From the NCBI RefSeq assembly GCF_015234515.1, contig NZ_JADGMY010000016.1, positions 413 through 64,412 of the forward strand: a DNA stretch of 64,000 bases, read 5' to 3'. The stretch is from Cellulomonas sp. (GTDB taxonomy: Bacteria > Actinomycetota > Actinomycetes > Actinomycetales > Cellulomonadaceae). Each line of letters starts with the position of its first letter. The first letter of the stretch is position 1. Positions 53,140 through 61,973 of the stretch are shown one piece after another. The notes under the pieces were generated by a model, which saw nothing but the letters and a program-made list of their open reading frames with translations, searched no databases and was not told the DNA's origin. The translations under genes and the position numbers were made by a program.

Positions 53140-54896
53140 CAGTTGATCGCCACCGGGTTGCCGACGATCTTGGTGGGACCGGACGCGGAGACCTCGGCGG
53201 TGCCGTTGGCCTTGAGCGCGATCTGCGCGCCCGTGACCTCGACCTTGGCCGTGCCCTCGATCTTCACGGTGGTGCCCTTCAGCCGCAGCTCGTTGTCCGC
53301 CTGCACCGCGATGTCGGTGCCGCGCACGGTGACCCGTCCCTTGCCGTCCAGCTCGATGGACGACGACCCGGCGACGATGCGCAGCGGGATCTGGCCGACC
53401 TCCAGGACGGCCTGCTGCTGCGAGATCCGCAGGCCGTGCCCCGCGGCGCCGAGCGCGAGCTCGACGTACGCGTCGTCGCCCGACTCGCCGTCGCCGAGCA
53501 CGAGCCGCTGCCCGTGGCGCGAGTGCATCGAGCGCACGCGCGGCCCCCCGTCGGCCCGGATGGTCTGCGGCGGCGGCGCGGACGCCGAGTGCAGGCCACC
53601 GAGCACGACCGGCCGGCTGACGTCACCGCCCTCGAACGCGACCAGCACCTCGTCCCCCGGCTCGTGCTGCAGGACCATGCCGCCCGCGCTGCCGCCGCCG
53701 GGTGCCAGCACGCGCGCCCAGTCCGACGACGTACGGTCCGACGCGGTCACGTACGTGACGCGCACGCGGCCCAGCCGGTCGGGGTCGTCCGTGCTATTGA
53801 CCGTGGCGACGACCAGCCCGGAGTGGTGGGCGGACGACGCCGCCCGCTCCCCCGACGCGGCCGTGCCCAGCCGCACGGGCTCGCGGTCACCCGCGACGAA
53901 CGACGTGCGCGACGCACGGCCGTCGAACCGGTGCTCGACCTCCTGCACGTAGTACGTGCCGTCGAGGGGGCCGCCCTCGACGACCTCGACCTCACCCCCC
54001 GGCACGACGTCCGGCGCCAGCGGGCCGCGGCCCTGCGCCTCGACCCGGCCGTGCCGCGCGGCGAGCGCCTCGGCACGCACGCGCGCCTCCTCGGCGGAGC
54101 GCACCTGCAGCCCGCCGACCTGGATCTGGGGGGTCGCGCCGTCCGCGTCGACGCGCGCCGTGAAGCCCGCGCGCGGCGCCGGCGCGCTCGCGGTCGCCCG
54201 CACGGCCGTCGTCGTCGCGGCGTCCCAGCCCTGCACGACGTACGTCGCGTCGGGCCGCCCGACCTGGCGGGCCGACAGCTCCTCGAGGTCCAGACCGACC
54301 GTCAGGCGGGGGCGCCGCGCACCCTTGGCGGTCCCCTTCGCGCGCTCCCACACGCGCAGCGTCGTGCCGTCCACCACCCAGTCGAGCCCGGAGGCCACCG
54401 CGAGCTCGTCGATGAGCCCCAGCGGTGAGTCCGCCTGCAGGTGCCACGGCTCGGTGCGCGACGTCGGCCAGCCCTGCACGCTCAGCCGGGCGGCGCGCGC
54501 GAGCTCGGCGACCACCTGGGAGGCGTCGACGTTGGCGCGTGCCACGACGCCCGCGTCGGTGGTCAGCGCGTACGCGCCGTCGTGCGCCGTGACCGTGGTG
54601 GTGCTGCCGCGGTCGTCCGCGCGCGTGCCCAGCGCCGTGACCGTGCCGGTGAACAGTGACGTGCCGTCGACGCGCACCTCGACGTCCTGCCCGATCGCCA
54701 GGCGCGAGGTGACCAGCCGGTACCCGCGGTCGACGAACGTGAGCGACGCCCGGCCCACCGTCCGCACGCCGCGCTGCACGCGCACGTCCACGAGGTCGTC
54801 GAGCTCCGTGACGCCCAGCGGCCGCCCGCCCAGGCGCACGTCGAACGACGTGTGCGCGAGCGGGTTGAGGCGCGCGGTCCCGACGTCCGTCGTCAC
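53139..54896 (-). CDS. VgrG-like spike protein (gp27-gp5 fusion)
   Basis: Spike trimer subunit of 585 residues, the Afp8/Pvc8 equivalent. Residues about 1-340 form the gp27-like hub (DDLVDVRVQRGVRTVGRASLTF near 33, LIDELAVASGLDWVVDG near 165). Residues about 365-450 form the OB-fold (HSGLVVATVNSTDDPDRLGRVRVTY, LQHEPGDEVLVAFEGGDVSRPVVLGGLHS). The tail (about 490-585) is a repetitive beta-helix needle ending VSASGPTKIVGNPVAIN, onto which a PAAR protein would fit. No effector extension is fused. It starts with GTG, overlapping the LysM gene stop. Confidence 0.93.
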   Translation of the reverse strand: MTTDVGTARLNPLAHTSFDVRLGGRPLGVTELDDLVDVRVQRGVRTVGRASLTFVDRGYRLVTSRLAIGQDVEVRVDGTSLFTGTVTALGTRADDRGSTTTVTAHDGAYALTTDAGVVARANVDASQVVAELARAARLSVQGWPTSRTEPWHLQADSPLGLIDELAVASGLDWVVDGTTLRVWERAKGTAKGARRPRLTVGLDLEELSARQVGRPDATYVVQGWDAATTTAVRATASAPAPRAGFTARVDADGATPQIQVGGLQVRSAEEARVRAEALAARHGRVEAQGRGPLAPDVVPGGEVEVVEGGPLDGTYYVQEVEHRFDGRASRTSFVAGDREPVRLGTAASGERAASSAHHSGLVVATVNSTDDPDRLGRVRVTYVTASDRTSSDWARVLAPGGGSAGGMVLQHEPGDEVLVAFEGGDVSRPVVLGGLHSASAPPPQTIRADGGPRVRSMHSRHGQRLVLGDGESGDDAYVELALGAAGHGLRISQQQAVLEVGQIPLRIVAGSSSIELDGKGRVTVRGTDIAVQADNELRLKGTTVKIEGTAKVEVTGAQIALKANGTAEVSASGPTKIVGNPVAIN

Positions 54897-55558
54897 GCGT
54901 CACCCCGCGGGACGGACAGCACGGTGCCCGGGCGCAGGTCCAGCGGGTCGTCGATGCCGTTGGCCTCGGCCAGCGCGCGCCACCGCGTCGGGTCGCCGTA
55001 GTGCTGCGCTGCGATGCGGTCGAGGGTCTCCCCCGCCTGGACCCGGTGCACGCGGTGCGGCTGCGGCGTGCCCGACGTCGGGTTCTGCGGGCCGAACGCG
55101 CGCGACGGCTCGTACTGCCGCAGCTCGAGCCCCGCGCGGGCGCGCAGCGGCGTGCCGGACGCGGAGAAGTACGTGAACGTCAGCTCGAGCGCCGCGACGA
55201 CGGCCGTGAACGAGTGCAGGTCACCCCAGTGGAACGTCACGGTCGGTGGGCGGACGTTGCCCGTGGCCTCGTCCGCCCCCGGGAGCGACGGGTCGACCTC
55301 CATGAGCTCGAGCAGCCGGCCGGTGTGCCGGGTGACGTCGCTGCCGTCGTGCGTGGTGTCGAAGAACAGGTCGACGCTCAGCACGCCCGACGACGAGCCC
55401 GCGTACCGCAGGCGCGGCACGCCGCGGCCCGGGCGCGGGTCGCCCACCCAGTGGTTCTCGCGCGTGAGCTGCAGCTGCGCCGGGTTGAACAGGCACGGCA
55501 CCTTCTGCCCGCCCTCGATCTCGAGGAACGCCTTGACCGGAGCGGTCGTCGCCGTCAT
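54893..55558 (-). CDS. LysM-domain baseplate protein (Afp7/Pvc7 type)
   Basis: Protein of 221 residues. An N-terminal part (about 10-155) resembles the tube-like adaptor of eCIS Afp7 proteins: AFLEIEGGQKVPCLFNPAQLQLTRENHW near 10 and VLSVDLFFDTTHDGSDVTRHTGRLLELMEVDP near 60. The C-terminal LysM domain (about 170-217) reads HRVQAGETLDRIAAQHYGDPTRWRALAEANGI. In phages and CIS this protein bridges the tube to the spike hub; LysM does not imply peptidoglycan binding here. Its gene overlaps both neighbours by four bases. Confidence 0.9.
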   Translation of the reverse strand: MTATTAPVKAFLEIEGGQKVPCLFNPAQLQLTRENHWVGDPRPGRGVPRLRYAGSSSGVLSVDLFFDTTHDGSDVTRHTGRLLELMEVDPSLPGADEATGNVRPPTVTFHWGDLHSFTAVVAALELTFTYFSASGTPLRARAGLELRQYEPSRAFGPQNPTSGTPQPHRVHRVQAGETLDRIAAQHYGDPTRWRALAEANGIDDPLDLRPGTVLSVPRGDA

Positions 55559-58500
55559 GAGAACACCTCCCGCGTGCGGCGCCAGGTGCGCCGTTCGTCC
55601 TGCTCCGCCAGCCGCGCCTCGACGATGCGCACGACCCTGTCGTCCAGCTCGTGCTCCAACCAGGACGTGAGCTCGGCGCGCAGCCGCCGCTCGACGTCCG
55701 CGTGGGGTGGGCGTACCTCGTCGTGCACGGGGGTCCTCTCCTGGCCGGCCGGGGGCAGCCACCGTCGGACGACGGTCGCTCCCTGGGCCGATGCGGGGAC
55801 GGCGGGGGCGGCGGCGCCGAGAGCGGGCCGGCCGGAGGTGGTGGTCGGTGCCGCGGCAGGGGCCGCGGACGGCGCCGACACGGGGACGCGCCGCACGACC
55901 GTGCGGGGCGGCAGCACCGTCATCCGACGCACGGGCCCGGCAGCGGCCGCGGCCAGCGCGGGTGCCGGGGCGAGAGCGCGGGCGCCGGCGGGCGCGGGGA
56001 GGGCTGCGGGCGAGGTGCCCGGCGACCACGCGGTGCGGGGGGACGCGGCGCCGGACCACGCGGTGCCCGACGACGCGGTGCCCGAGGACGCAGTGCCCGA
56101 CCACGCGGTGCCCGACGACGCGGTGCCCGACCACGCGGTGCCCGACGACGCAGTGCCCGACCACGCAGTGCCCGACGACGCAGAGCCGGACGACGTCGGG
56201 CGGGCGACCGCCGGGACGGCAGGCCCACCGGGACGGCCAGGGCGGCCGCCGGTCCCGTGGGCGCTCCCGGCCCGCGCGACGGGACCGCTCGAGCCGGGCC
56301 CGGGGCGGCCCGCGCTCCGGCCGGCGCGGGCGACGGCGGGCAGCGTCGGCGCGCTGACGGCGGCGCGCAGCGCTCCGCCCGTCGCCGCGGCGCGGACCCC
56401 GACGGGCTGGACGGCACGCGCCAGCTCACCGGCGCCGCGCAGCGCCGCGACCGCGGGCGTGCGGGTCGCAGGGCCGGTGGCGGTCGCGAGGGACCGGCGC
56501 ACAGCGGTCGTGGCGGGGACGGCGGACGAGGGGGCAGCCGCCGACGACGCGGGGCCGGCCGGCGACGCGCCCGACCGGGTGGCACGGTCGGCTGCCGGCG
56601 CGGCGAGGCCGGCGCCGGGGACGGGCGCCGTCGTGGACGTGGTCGGCACGGAGGCGCGTGCGGAGGTGAACGGCACGGAAGCGGTCGGCACGGAGGCGGT
56701 CGGCACGGAGACGGTCGGCACGGAGACGGTCGGCACGGAGACGGTCGGCGCGGAGGCACCGGGCCCGGTGGCGTGCGCGGACGCGCTGGGCACAGAGGTC
56801 GTCGGCGCCGGCGGCGCGGCGTGCGTCGTCGCGGACACGGCCGCAGGCACCGGTGAGGACGCCGACGCGCCCCGCGCCACTGCCGCCGCGGACGTGACGG
56901 CCGGAGCCCCGGACGTGGCCGAGGAGGCGGCACCACGCGCGGCGGCGGCGACGGCTCCGGCAGCCGGCGCGACCGACCGGCGCACGGTGCTCGGGTGCAC
57001 GTCGGCGTGCGGAGCGGTGACGGCCCGCGCCTGCGTCCCCGCGGTCACGCCCGGCGCGACGGGACCGACGGCCGGGGTGCCGGCGCGCCCGGCCGCACGG
57101 CCGGCCACGACGGTCCCCGCGGCGGCGCGGCCCAGGTGGCTCGCGACGCCGCCGTGACGGCCGACCGGGAGCGCGGGACCCGCCGTCCCCAGGCTCGTGG
57201 CGCGGCGGACGAACGGCCGCCGGTGACCGGAGCCGGGCAGCGCCCCGGCTCCACGCCACGCCGGAGCGGCGGCGGCGAGGCCATGACCGACGGCACGCGG
57301 CGCGCTCGCGAGGGAGCCGACGTCGCTGCCGACCGGCCCACGCGGACCGGCGGCGGCTCGCGGACCGCCGGCCCCCGCGGTGAGCGCCGCGGGGCCGGAC
57401 GCGGGCGGACCGTCGACGGTGGCCCGGAGCGAGTTCGAGGCGGTGGTCACGGGCGTACCCGGCGCGACGGCGTCCGACCGGTGCGCGGACGCCGCGACAA
57501 CCGCAGAAGACGTCCGTGGCGCCGCAGACGACGTGCGGAGCGCAGCAGGCGACGTGACGGGCACCGCGGGCGCCGTCACGGGCGCAGCGGGCGACGTCAC
57601 GGGCACAGCAGGCGACGTCACGGGCACAGCAGGCGACGTCACGGAGGCCGCGGGCGACGTGACGGAGGCCGCGGGCCGCGCCCACCGGCGCACGGCCCGG
57701 GCAGGCTCACGGCCCGGCGCCCCGGCGACGGGGACCGCGGCCCGGACGTCCAGGTCCCGCGAGCCACGCAGTGCGAGCGAGGCGCGGCGCACCGGCCCGC
57801 GCAGCGCGGTGACGGCCGTCGGCAGTCCCGCCGCAGCACGAGGCGCGGACGCCGCGAGCGCACTGCCCGGGGCGACGCGCGCAGCGTGCTCACGACCGGC
57901 AGGACCGCTCGCGCTCCGGGCGTCGGAGGACCGGACGGTGGGGGCGCCGGCAGGGACGGCGACGCGGGTCGCCGCGCGGCGGCGCAGCGCGGCGCCGGCC
58001 TGCAGACGACGACGCACGAGGGCACCGCCGGGCCCCGGACGACCGGACGACGCAGGGGCGCTGCCGCGCACCGTCATCGCAGGCGCGCTACCGGGCGCCG
58101 TCGGCCTCGTCGGCGCCGCAGCGCCCGGCGCGGGACGGCCGGGTGACGGCTGCTGCGGCGCCGTGGTCGGCCCCGGGCGGCCCCGGGCGGTCCGGCGGCG
58201 CGGGGCGACGTCGGACGGTGTGGTCATGGTCCCGACGGCGCGCACGGCGTCGGGCAGGCGCATCGGGACGACGCGTGGTGCGAGCCGGGCCTGGACGGCG
58301 CCGGGCCGGTGACCGCGCTCGTCGGGCAGGCGGTCGGCGGAGCGCGGCAGGCCGCGCGGGCGCTCGCCGTGCGCTGCGACGACGACCGCGTCCTGCGCCG
58401 CGCGGGCGCGACGCTCGGCCGCCAGCTCCCCGGACCACCAGCGCGGCGGGCGCACCACGTCGGCCACGCGCACCTGCGCGTGGACCGGGGACGGGCCCGC

Positions 58501-58716
58501 GAGCGCGCGCCGCACGGCGACGGGACGCCCGGACCCGGCGGCGAACCGTGCCGCCGCCGACGCGAGGGACCCGATCGCGGCCGGGCGCGGGCGGCTCACC
58601 GGGCCGGGCCGGCGCCACCGCTGCGCGACGCCAGCGCCCAGCGGGGTCGCCGGGGCGCGGCCGGTCGCCTCCTCGGCAGCCGGGCCGGTCGCCCCGTCCG
58701 CAGCCCGAGCCGTCAT
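55555..58716 (-). CDS. Giant low-complexity CIS protein (tape-measure or Afp6-slot candidate)
   Basis: Protein of 1,053 residues, dominated by Ala, Pro, Ser, Thr, Val and Arg. The first 130 residues are the most complex (VRVADVVRPPRWWSGELAAERRARAAQ near 83). Short-period repeats follow: TSPAVPV units near 350-390, VPTVS units near 655-675 and SGTAWSGTASSG units near 843-888. The last 60 residues form a charged helix (VERRLRAELTSWLEHELDDR). Both ends overlap neighbouring CIS genes by four bases, so this frame is real despite open frames on the other strand. It occupies the Afp6 slot, and no other tape-measure candidate exists. I infer a length-setting or structural role. Confidence 0.65.
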   Translation of the reverse strand: MTARAADGATGPAAEEATGRAPATPLGAGVAQRWRRPGPVSRPRPAAIGSLASAAARFAAGSGRPVAVRRALAGPSPVHAQVRVADVVRPPRWWSGELAAERRARAAQDAVVVAAHGERPRGLPRSADRLPDERGHRPGAVQARLAPRVVPMRLPDAVRAVGTMTTPSDVAPRRRTARGRPGPTTAPQQPSPGRPAPGAAAPTRPTAPGSAPAMTVRGSAPASSGRPGPGGALVRRRLQAGAALRRRAATRVAVPAGAPTVRSSDARSASGPAGREHAARVAPGSALAASAPRAAAGLPTAVTALRGPVRRASLALRGSRDLDVRAAVPVAGAPGREPARAVRRWARPAASVTSPAASVTSPAVPVTSPAVPVTSPAAPVTAPAVPVTSPAALRTSSAAPRTSSAVVAASAHRSDAVAPGTPVTTASNSLRATVDGPPASGPAALTAGAGGPRAAAGPRGPVGSDVGSLASAPRAVGHGLAAAAPAWRGAGALPGSGHRRPFVRRATSLGTAGPALPVGRHGGVASHLGRAAAGTVVAGRAAGRAGTPAVGPVAPGVTAGTQARAVTAPHADVHPSTVRRSVAPAAGAVAAAARGAASSATSGAPAVTSAAAVARGASASSPVPAAVSATTHAAPPAPTTSVPSASAHATGPGASAPTVSVPTVSVPTVSVPTASVPTASVPFTSARASVPTTSTTAPVPGAGLAAPAADRATRSGASPAGPASSAAAPSSAVPATTAVRRSLATATGPATRTPAVAALRGAGELARAVQPVGVRAAATGGALRAAVSAPTLPAVARAGRSAGRPGPGSSGPVARAGSAHGTGGRPGRPGGPAVPAVARPTSSGSASSGTAWSGTASSGTAWSGTASSGTAWSGTASSGTASSGTAWSGAASPRTAWSPGTSPAALPAPAGARALAPAPALAAAAAGPVRRMTVLPPRTVVRRVPVSAPSAAPAAAPTTTSGRPALGAAAPAVPASAQGATVVRRWLPPAGQERTPVHDEVRPPHADVERRLRAELTSWLEHELDDRVVRIVEARLAEQDERRTWRRTREVFS
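56054..56190. repeat. 15-bp tandem repeats in the low-complexity gene (SGTAW units)
   Basis: About nine tandem 15-bp units of the form GA(C/G)(C/G)ACGC(G/A)GTGCCC encode alternating five-residue blocks SGTAW and SGTAS on the minus strand. Unit length is a multiple of three, so copy number can drift without frameshift. Confidence 0.85.
56682..56758. repeat. 15-bp tandem repeats in the low-complexity gene (SVPT units)
   Basis: Five units of ACGGTCGGCACGGAG or close variants encode the five-residue period PTVSV/PTASV on the minus strand. Confidence 0.85.
57546..57675. repeat. 21-bp tandem repeats in the low-complexity gene (TSPAVPV units)
   Basis: About six tandem 21-bp units related to CGACGTCACGGGCACAGCAGG encode seven-residue blocks such as TSPAVPV and TSPAASV on the minus strand. 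Adjacent units are nearly identical at DNA level, suggesting recent expansion. Confidence 0.85.
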
Positions 58717-59183
58717 CGCGTCACCGCGCGGAAGCCGTGGTGCGCGACCTCGAGCGACTCGGTGAGCGGCACGTCGGAGTCGGCCGACAGCGACGGACCC
58801 GTCCAGCTCACGGCGAAGACGCCGTCGAGCTCCCAGGACCGCAGCCGGTTGCCGCGCTCGTCGATCACCGTGATGGCGCCCGTCGCGCGCGTCAGGGTGT
58901 CGCCGTTGCCGGCGAAGCCCTGCCCGGACGACCGCTGCACCCAGCCGAAGAGCGCGTCGGACTGCACCATGCCGCGGGTGAACACCAGGTGCGGCCAGCG
59001 CATCACGCCGGGCAGCTGGTGCACGTACCCGTTCTGGCCGCCCTCGACGTGCTCGACGACGTCCACGTCGAGGCGCAGACCCTGCACCTCGCGGAACGTG
59101 CCGATCTCCACGCCGTCGACCTCCAGCAGGAACCTGCTGGAGGTGGGCGGCACCCCGCCGCCCAGGGGCGTCTGCTCAGACAC
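58713..59183 (-). CDS. Second tail tube protein (gp19/T4-like)
   Basis: Tube-class protein of 156 residues. The gp19-type fold is indicated by SSRFLLEVDGVEIGTFREVQGLRLDVDVVEHVEGGQNGYVHQLPGVMRWPHLVFTRGM across about 15-72 and LTRATGAITVIDERGNRLRSWELDGVF near 100-126. It probably forms the first ring(s) between hub and main tube, as the Afp5 protein does. The GTG start lies inside the end of the small DUF6760-like gene, and its stop overlaps the low-complexity gene. Confidence 0.88.
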   Translation of the reverse strand: MSEQTPLGGGVPPTSSRFLLEVDGVEIGTFREVQGLRLDVDVVEHVEGGQNGYVHQLPGVMRWPHLVFTRGMVQSDALFGWVQRSSGQGFAGNGDTLTRATGAITVIDERGNRLRSWELDGVFAVSWTGPSLSADSDVPLTESLEVAHHGFRAVTR

Positions 59184-59349
59184 TGTCGCGCACCGCCTCC
59201 CATGCCTGCTCGTTCATCGCCGCGACCGCCCGGACCATGCGGACCCGGTCGAGGTGCTCGAGGTCCAGCAGGTCGTCCATCGGCCAGTGCAGGTGGTACG
59301 CCAGGTAGGCGATCTCCTGCCAGACCGCGTCGACGGGGTAGCGCAGCAC
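59176..59349 (-). CDS. 57-residue CIS protein, DUF6760-like
   Basis: Small gene of 57 codons, GTG at 59349 and TGA at 59176-59178. The protein begins VLRYPVDAVWQEIAYLAYHL and continues with the highly conserved-looking HWPMDDLLDLEHLDRVRMV (about 21-39), ending in a helix with MNEQAWEAV. I associate this pattern with the DUF6760 family of phage-tail/CIS loci (moderately sure). It starts seven bases after the tail assembly gene and overlaps the second tube gene by eight bases. The equivalent phage slot often holds tape-measure chaperones, which may be its role. Confidence 0.7.
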   Translation of the reverse strand: MLRYPVDAVWQEIAYLAYHLHWPMDDLLDLEHLDRVRMVRAVAAMNEQAWEAVRDSV

Positions 59350-59356
59350 GGTCCGG

Positions 59357-59818
59357 TCACCGGGTCTCGGCCGGGAGCTCCTCGATCGCCGAGCGCGCGG
59401 GACGCGCGTGCACGAAGCCCGCGTCCGGCACGTCGGCGGCCGGGGCCGCCTCCTCGACGGCCACCGGTGCCGCAGCCGGCGCGACCTCGTCCTGACCGGC
59501 GAGGAACTCCTCGACCTCGGCGGGGGTGCCGAAGTTGATGACGCCGTAGAAGTCCTGCAGGTACGCCAGGTCGGCGGCGAACAGGCCCTCGATCTCGTGC
59601 GTCGTCACCAGCTCGAGCGCACCCAGGCGCTCGACGACGCGCGCCAGCACCACGACCGTCAGGCGCGGGTCGTCCGGGCCGCTGATCGTGGGGTCACGCA
59701 GCGGCTCCAGCTCGTCGCGGGCCGTCGCCAGGCGCATGACGCCCTCGCGGTGCAACGCCCCCTCGCGGTCGACGTAACCGCGAGGGAGCGTGAACTCGTA
59801 CCGGGTACGCAGGGTCAC
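59357..59818 (-). CDS. Phage-tail assembly protein of the CIS operon
   Basis: Protein of 153 residues with GTG start overlapping the main tube stop (GTGA). The N-terminal 100 residues are conserved tail-assembly type: RYEFTLPRGYVDREGALHREGVMRLATARDELEPLRDPTI near 6-45, then LTVVVLARVVERLGAL and ADLAYLQDFYGVINF. The last 50 residues are Ala/Glu-rich and likely flexible. Genes in this slot between tubes act in tail assembly or as tape-measure chaperones in phages; the precise role here is not established. Confidence 0.82.
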   Translation of the reverse strand: MTLRTRYEFTLPRGYVDREGALHREGVMRLATARDELEPLRDPTISGPDDPRLTVVVLARVVERLGALELVTTHEIEGLFAADLAYLQDFYGVINFGTPAEVEEFLAGQDEVAPAAAPVAVEEAAPAADVPDAGFVHARPARSAIEELPAETR

Positions 59819-60294
59819 TTGACCCTCTCGAGGCGCTCGATGACCACCGAGACGGTCTCCTTGATGGCGTCCGACCCGTCGACCGACAGCTGGTCGGTCG
59901 AGATCTTGCTCGGCCAGCCGTTGAAGAAGTTGAACCGCGCGACCTCCTTGGCGGACGCGTCGTACAGGACGACGGAGCCGTTCTTGCGGTTCTGCGCGCG
60001 GTCGCCGGACAGGCCGCCCTCGCGGACCGCCTTGAACCACTTCCACAGCGGGTCGTTGGTGACGTCGGCGGGCGCGACACGGGTCAGCTGCAGGTCGGGG
60101 ACCTCGACGGTCTGGCCGAGGAACTTGACCTGCTGCTTCTTGCCGTCGGCCCCGATCTGGGTGACCTTGCCGACGCCGACCTCGACGTCCAGGCCCGAGA
60201 CCGACATGAGGGCGGAGACGACCTGCCCGTCGATCTCGAGGAAGAAGTTCTGGGAGACGATCGGGTCGGCGCTGAACAGTCCGGTGCTGGGCAT
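59815..60294 (-). CDS. Main tail tube protein (gp19 family)
   Basis: Inner-tube subunit of 159 residues, the Afp1/Pvc1 equivalent that stacks as hexamers under the sheath. Hallmarks are NFFLEIDGQVVSALMSVSGLDVEVGVGKVTQIGADGKKQQVKFLGQTVEVPDLQLTRVAP across about 16-75 and DPLWKWFKAVREGGL near 81. It is encoded directly downstream of the sheath gene (34 bases), the usual order. Confidence 0.95.
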   Translation of the reverse strand: MPSTGLFSADPIVSQNFFLEIDGQVVSALMSVSGLDVEVGVGKVTQIGADGKKQQVKFLGQTVEVPDLQLTRVAPADVTNDPLWKWFKAVREGGLSGDRAQNRKNGSVVLYDASAKEVARFNFFNGWPSKISTDQLSVDGSDAIKETVSVVIERLERVK

Positions 60295-60328
60295 GCGTTA
60301 CTCCTAGGTGTGGTGGGGACGCTGGGCG

Positions 60329-61897
60329 TCAGGCCGCGCTCTGCTTGTTCTGGCTGATCCGGAAGACCACGAACTCCGCGGGCTTGACGGGCGCGAGACC
60401 GACCTCGACCACGAGGCGGCCGGCGTCGATCGACTCGGGGGTGTTGGTGGTCTCGTCGCAGCGGACGAAGAACGCCTGGTCGGCGGTGGAGCCGAACAGG
60501 GCGCCCGACTGCCACAGGCCGTGCAGGTACCCGGTGAGGGTGCGCTTGACGCCCTCCCACAGGGTCACGTCGTTCGGCTCGAAGACGGCCCACTGGGTGC
60601 CCTCGAGGATCGTCGACTCGACCATGTTGAAGAGGCGACGGACGTTGATGTACTGCCAGTCGGTGTCCGACGCGAGGGTGCGCGCGCCCCAGATGCGGAT
60701 GCCGCGCGTGCCGAACGGGCGGATCGCGTTGACGCCGATGGGGTTGAGGAAGCCCTGCTCGGTCTGCGTGACCGCACGCTCGACGTCCAGGACGCCGCGG
60801 ATCGTGTCGTTGGCCGGGGCCTTCCACACACCACGCGTCTCGTCCGTGCGGGCCCACACGCCGGCGACGTGCCCCGACGGCGGGATGACGATCTCGGCCG
60901 ACGCCCCCGAGCCGAGGGGGTTCTCGACCTTGATCCACGGGTAGTACATCGTCGCGAACGCCGAGTCGTACTGCGCGACCTCGGAACGCCACTCCTTGAC
61001 CTGCTGCGGCGTCATCCCGGGGGGCGCGTCGAGCAGGGCCATGCGGTTGGCGTGCTGCTCGCAGTGCGCGATGAGCGACGTCTGCACGGCCTTCCACAGG
61101 CCGAGGTCGAGGGTGCCGTCCTCGCGCGTCGCGGCGGTGACCAGGTCGGGCACGGCGACGATCGTGACGTCCTCGGCGATCGCCAGGCCGTTGATGCCCG
61201 TGCGCGCCGACTCCGAGCCGGCGAACTTGCGGCCCGTGACCGGCACCTTGACGGGCTCGGCCTGCTGCAGCGCGTACGTGCCGGGGCGCAGCAGCTCGAG
61301 CTGGCTCGACAGGTCGGTCTCCTCGTCGAGGCGGATCTCGACCTTGACCTTCGTGGACGTCTTGTTGATGACCGTCGCGGCGTCGCGCGGGCCGCCCAGG
61401 CTCAGGCCGGGGTAGGACTCGACGGGCTCGCCGCCCTCGAGGACCGTGATCGTGAACGTCGTGGGGCCCTCGAGGTCGTCGGGGGCGTCGTCGCTCTGCA
61501 CGGCCACCGTCAGCTGCGCGTCGGGCTCGACGGACTCGATGGCGACGGGCAGGCCCAGCGCGCGGTCCGCGGCGGGCAGCTCGAGCGTCGCCGGCTTGCC
61601 GGACGGCTCGGCGTTGGGGACGCGCACGATGTACGCCTGCGTGCCGCCGTTGAGGAAGTAGCCGTACACCGACAGCGGCAGCATCGCGCCCTCGACGAAG
61701 CCGCCGTACAGCGCCTCGTACTGCGTCCAGCTGGTGACGAGGCGAGGCATGAGCCCCTGGGGGTCGGCCGGGTCGTCCGCCGGCGCCGACGCGGTGAAGC
61801 CCACGAAGGCCGTGACGGCGGTCGGGGCCGACGTCAGCACCTTCTGGGACGAGGGGATCTCCTCGACGTACACGCCGGGCGCGGTGTAGGTGGGCAC
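60329..61897 (-). CDS. Contractile tail sheath protein
   Basis: Sheath subunit of 522 residues, first gene of the structural operon. The N-terminus PTYTAPGVYVEEIPSSQKVLTSAPTAVTAFVGFT (about 2-36) and the C-terminal domain (GINGLAIAEDVTIVAVPDL near 236, INVRRLFNMVESTILEGTQWAVFEPND near 413, VEVGLAPVKPAEFVVFRISQ near 495) are classic for eCIS and phage sheaths. Only one sheath gene is present, whereas Afp and PVC carry two or three. The GTG start at 61897 follows GAAGGA by seven bases. A CIS box with -10 lies about 80 bases upstream. Confidence 0.96.
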   Translation of the reverse strand: MPTYTAPGVYVEEIPSSQKVLTSAPTAVTAFVGFTASAPADDPADPQGLMPRLVTSWTQYEALYGGFVEGAMLPLSVYGYFLNGGTQAYIVRVPNAEPSGKPATLELPAADRALGLPVAIESVEPDAQLTVAVQSDDAPDDLEGPTTFTITVLEGGEPVESYPGLSLGGPRDAATVINKTSTKVKVEIRLDEETDLSSQLELLRPGTYALQQAEPVKVPVTGRKFAGSESARTGINGLAIAEDVTIVAVPDLVTAATREDGTLDLGLWKAVQTSLIAHCEQHANRMALLDAPPGMTPQQVKEWRSEVAQYDSAFATMYYPWIKVENPLGSGASAEIVIPPSGHVAGVWARTDETRGVWKAPANDTIRGVLDVERAVTQTEQGFLNPIGVNAIRPFGTRGIRIWGARTLASDTDWQYINVRRLFNMVESTILEGTQWAVFEPNDVTLWEGVKRTLTGYLHGLWQSGALFGSTADQAFFVRCDETTNTPESIDAGRLVVEVGLAPVKPAEFVVFRISQNKQSAA

Positions 61898-61973
61898 TGG
61901 TGGGTCCTTCTCTCGGTCGTGAGGTCGCGGCCGCTCGCACCGGGGTACGGCAGGTGCGTGGCGGGTCGTCGTG

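Noticed and set aside
55001..57157. 718-residue plus-strand frame opposite the low-complexity gene
   Set aside because: Its start lies inside the antisense of the LysM gene and it has no coupling to neighbours. The minus-strand frame overlaps both adjacent CIS genes by four bases.
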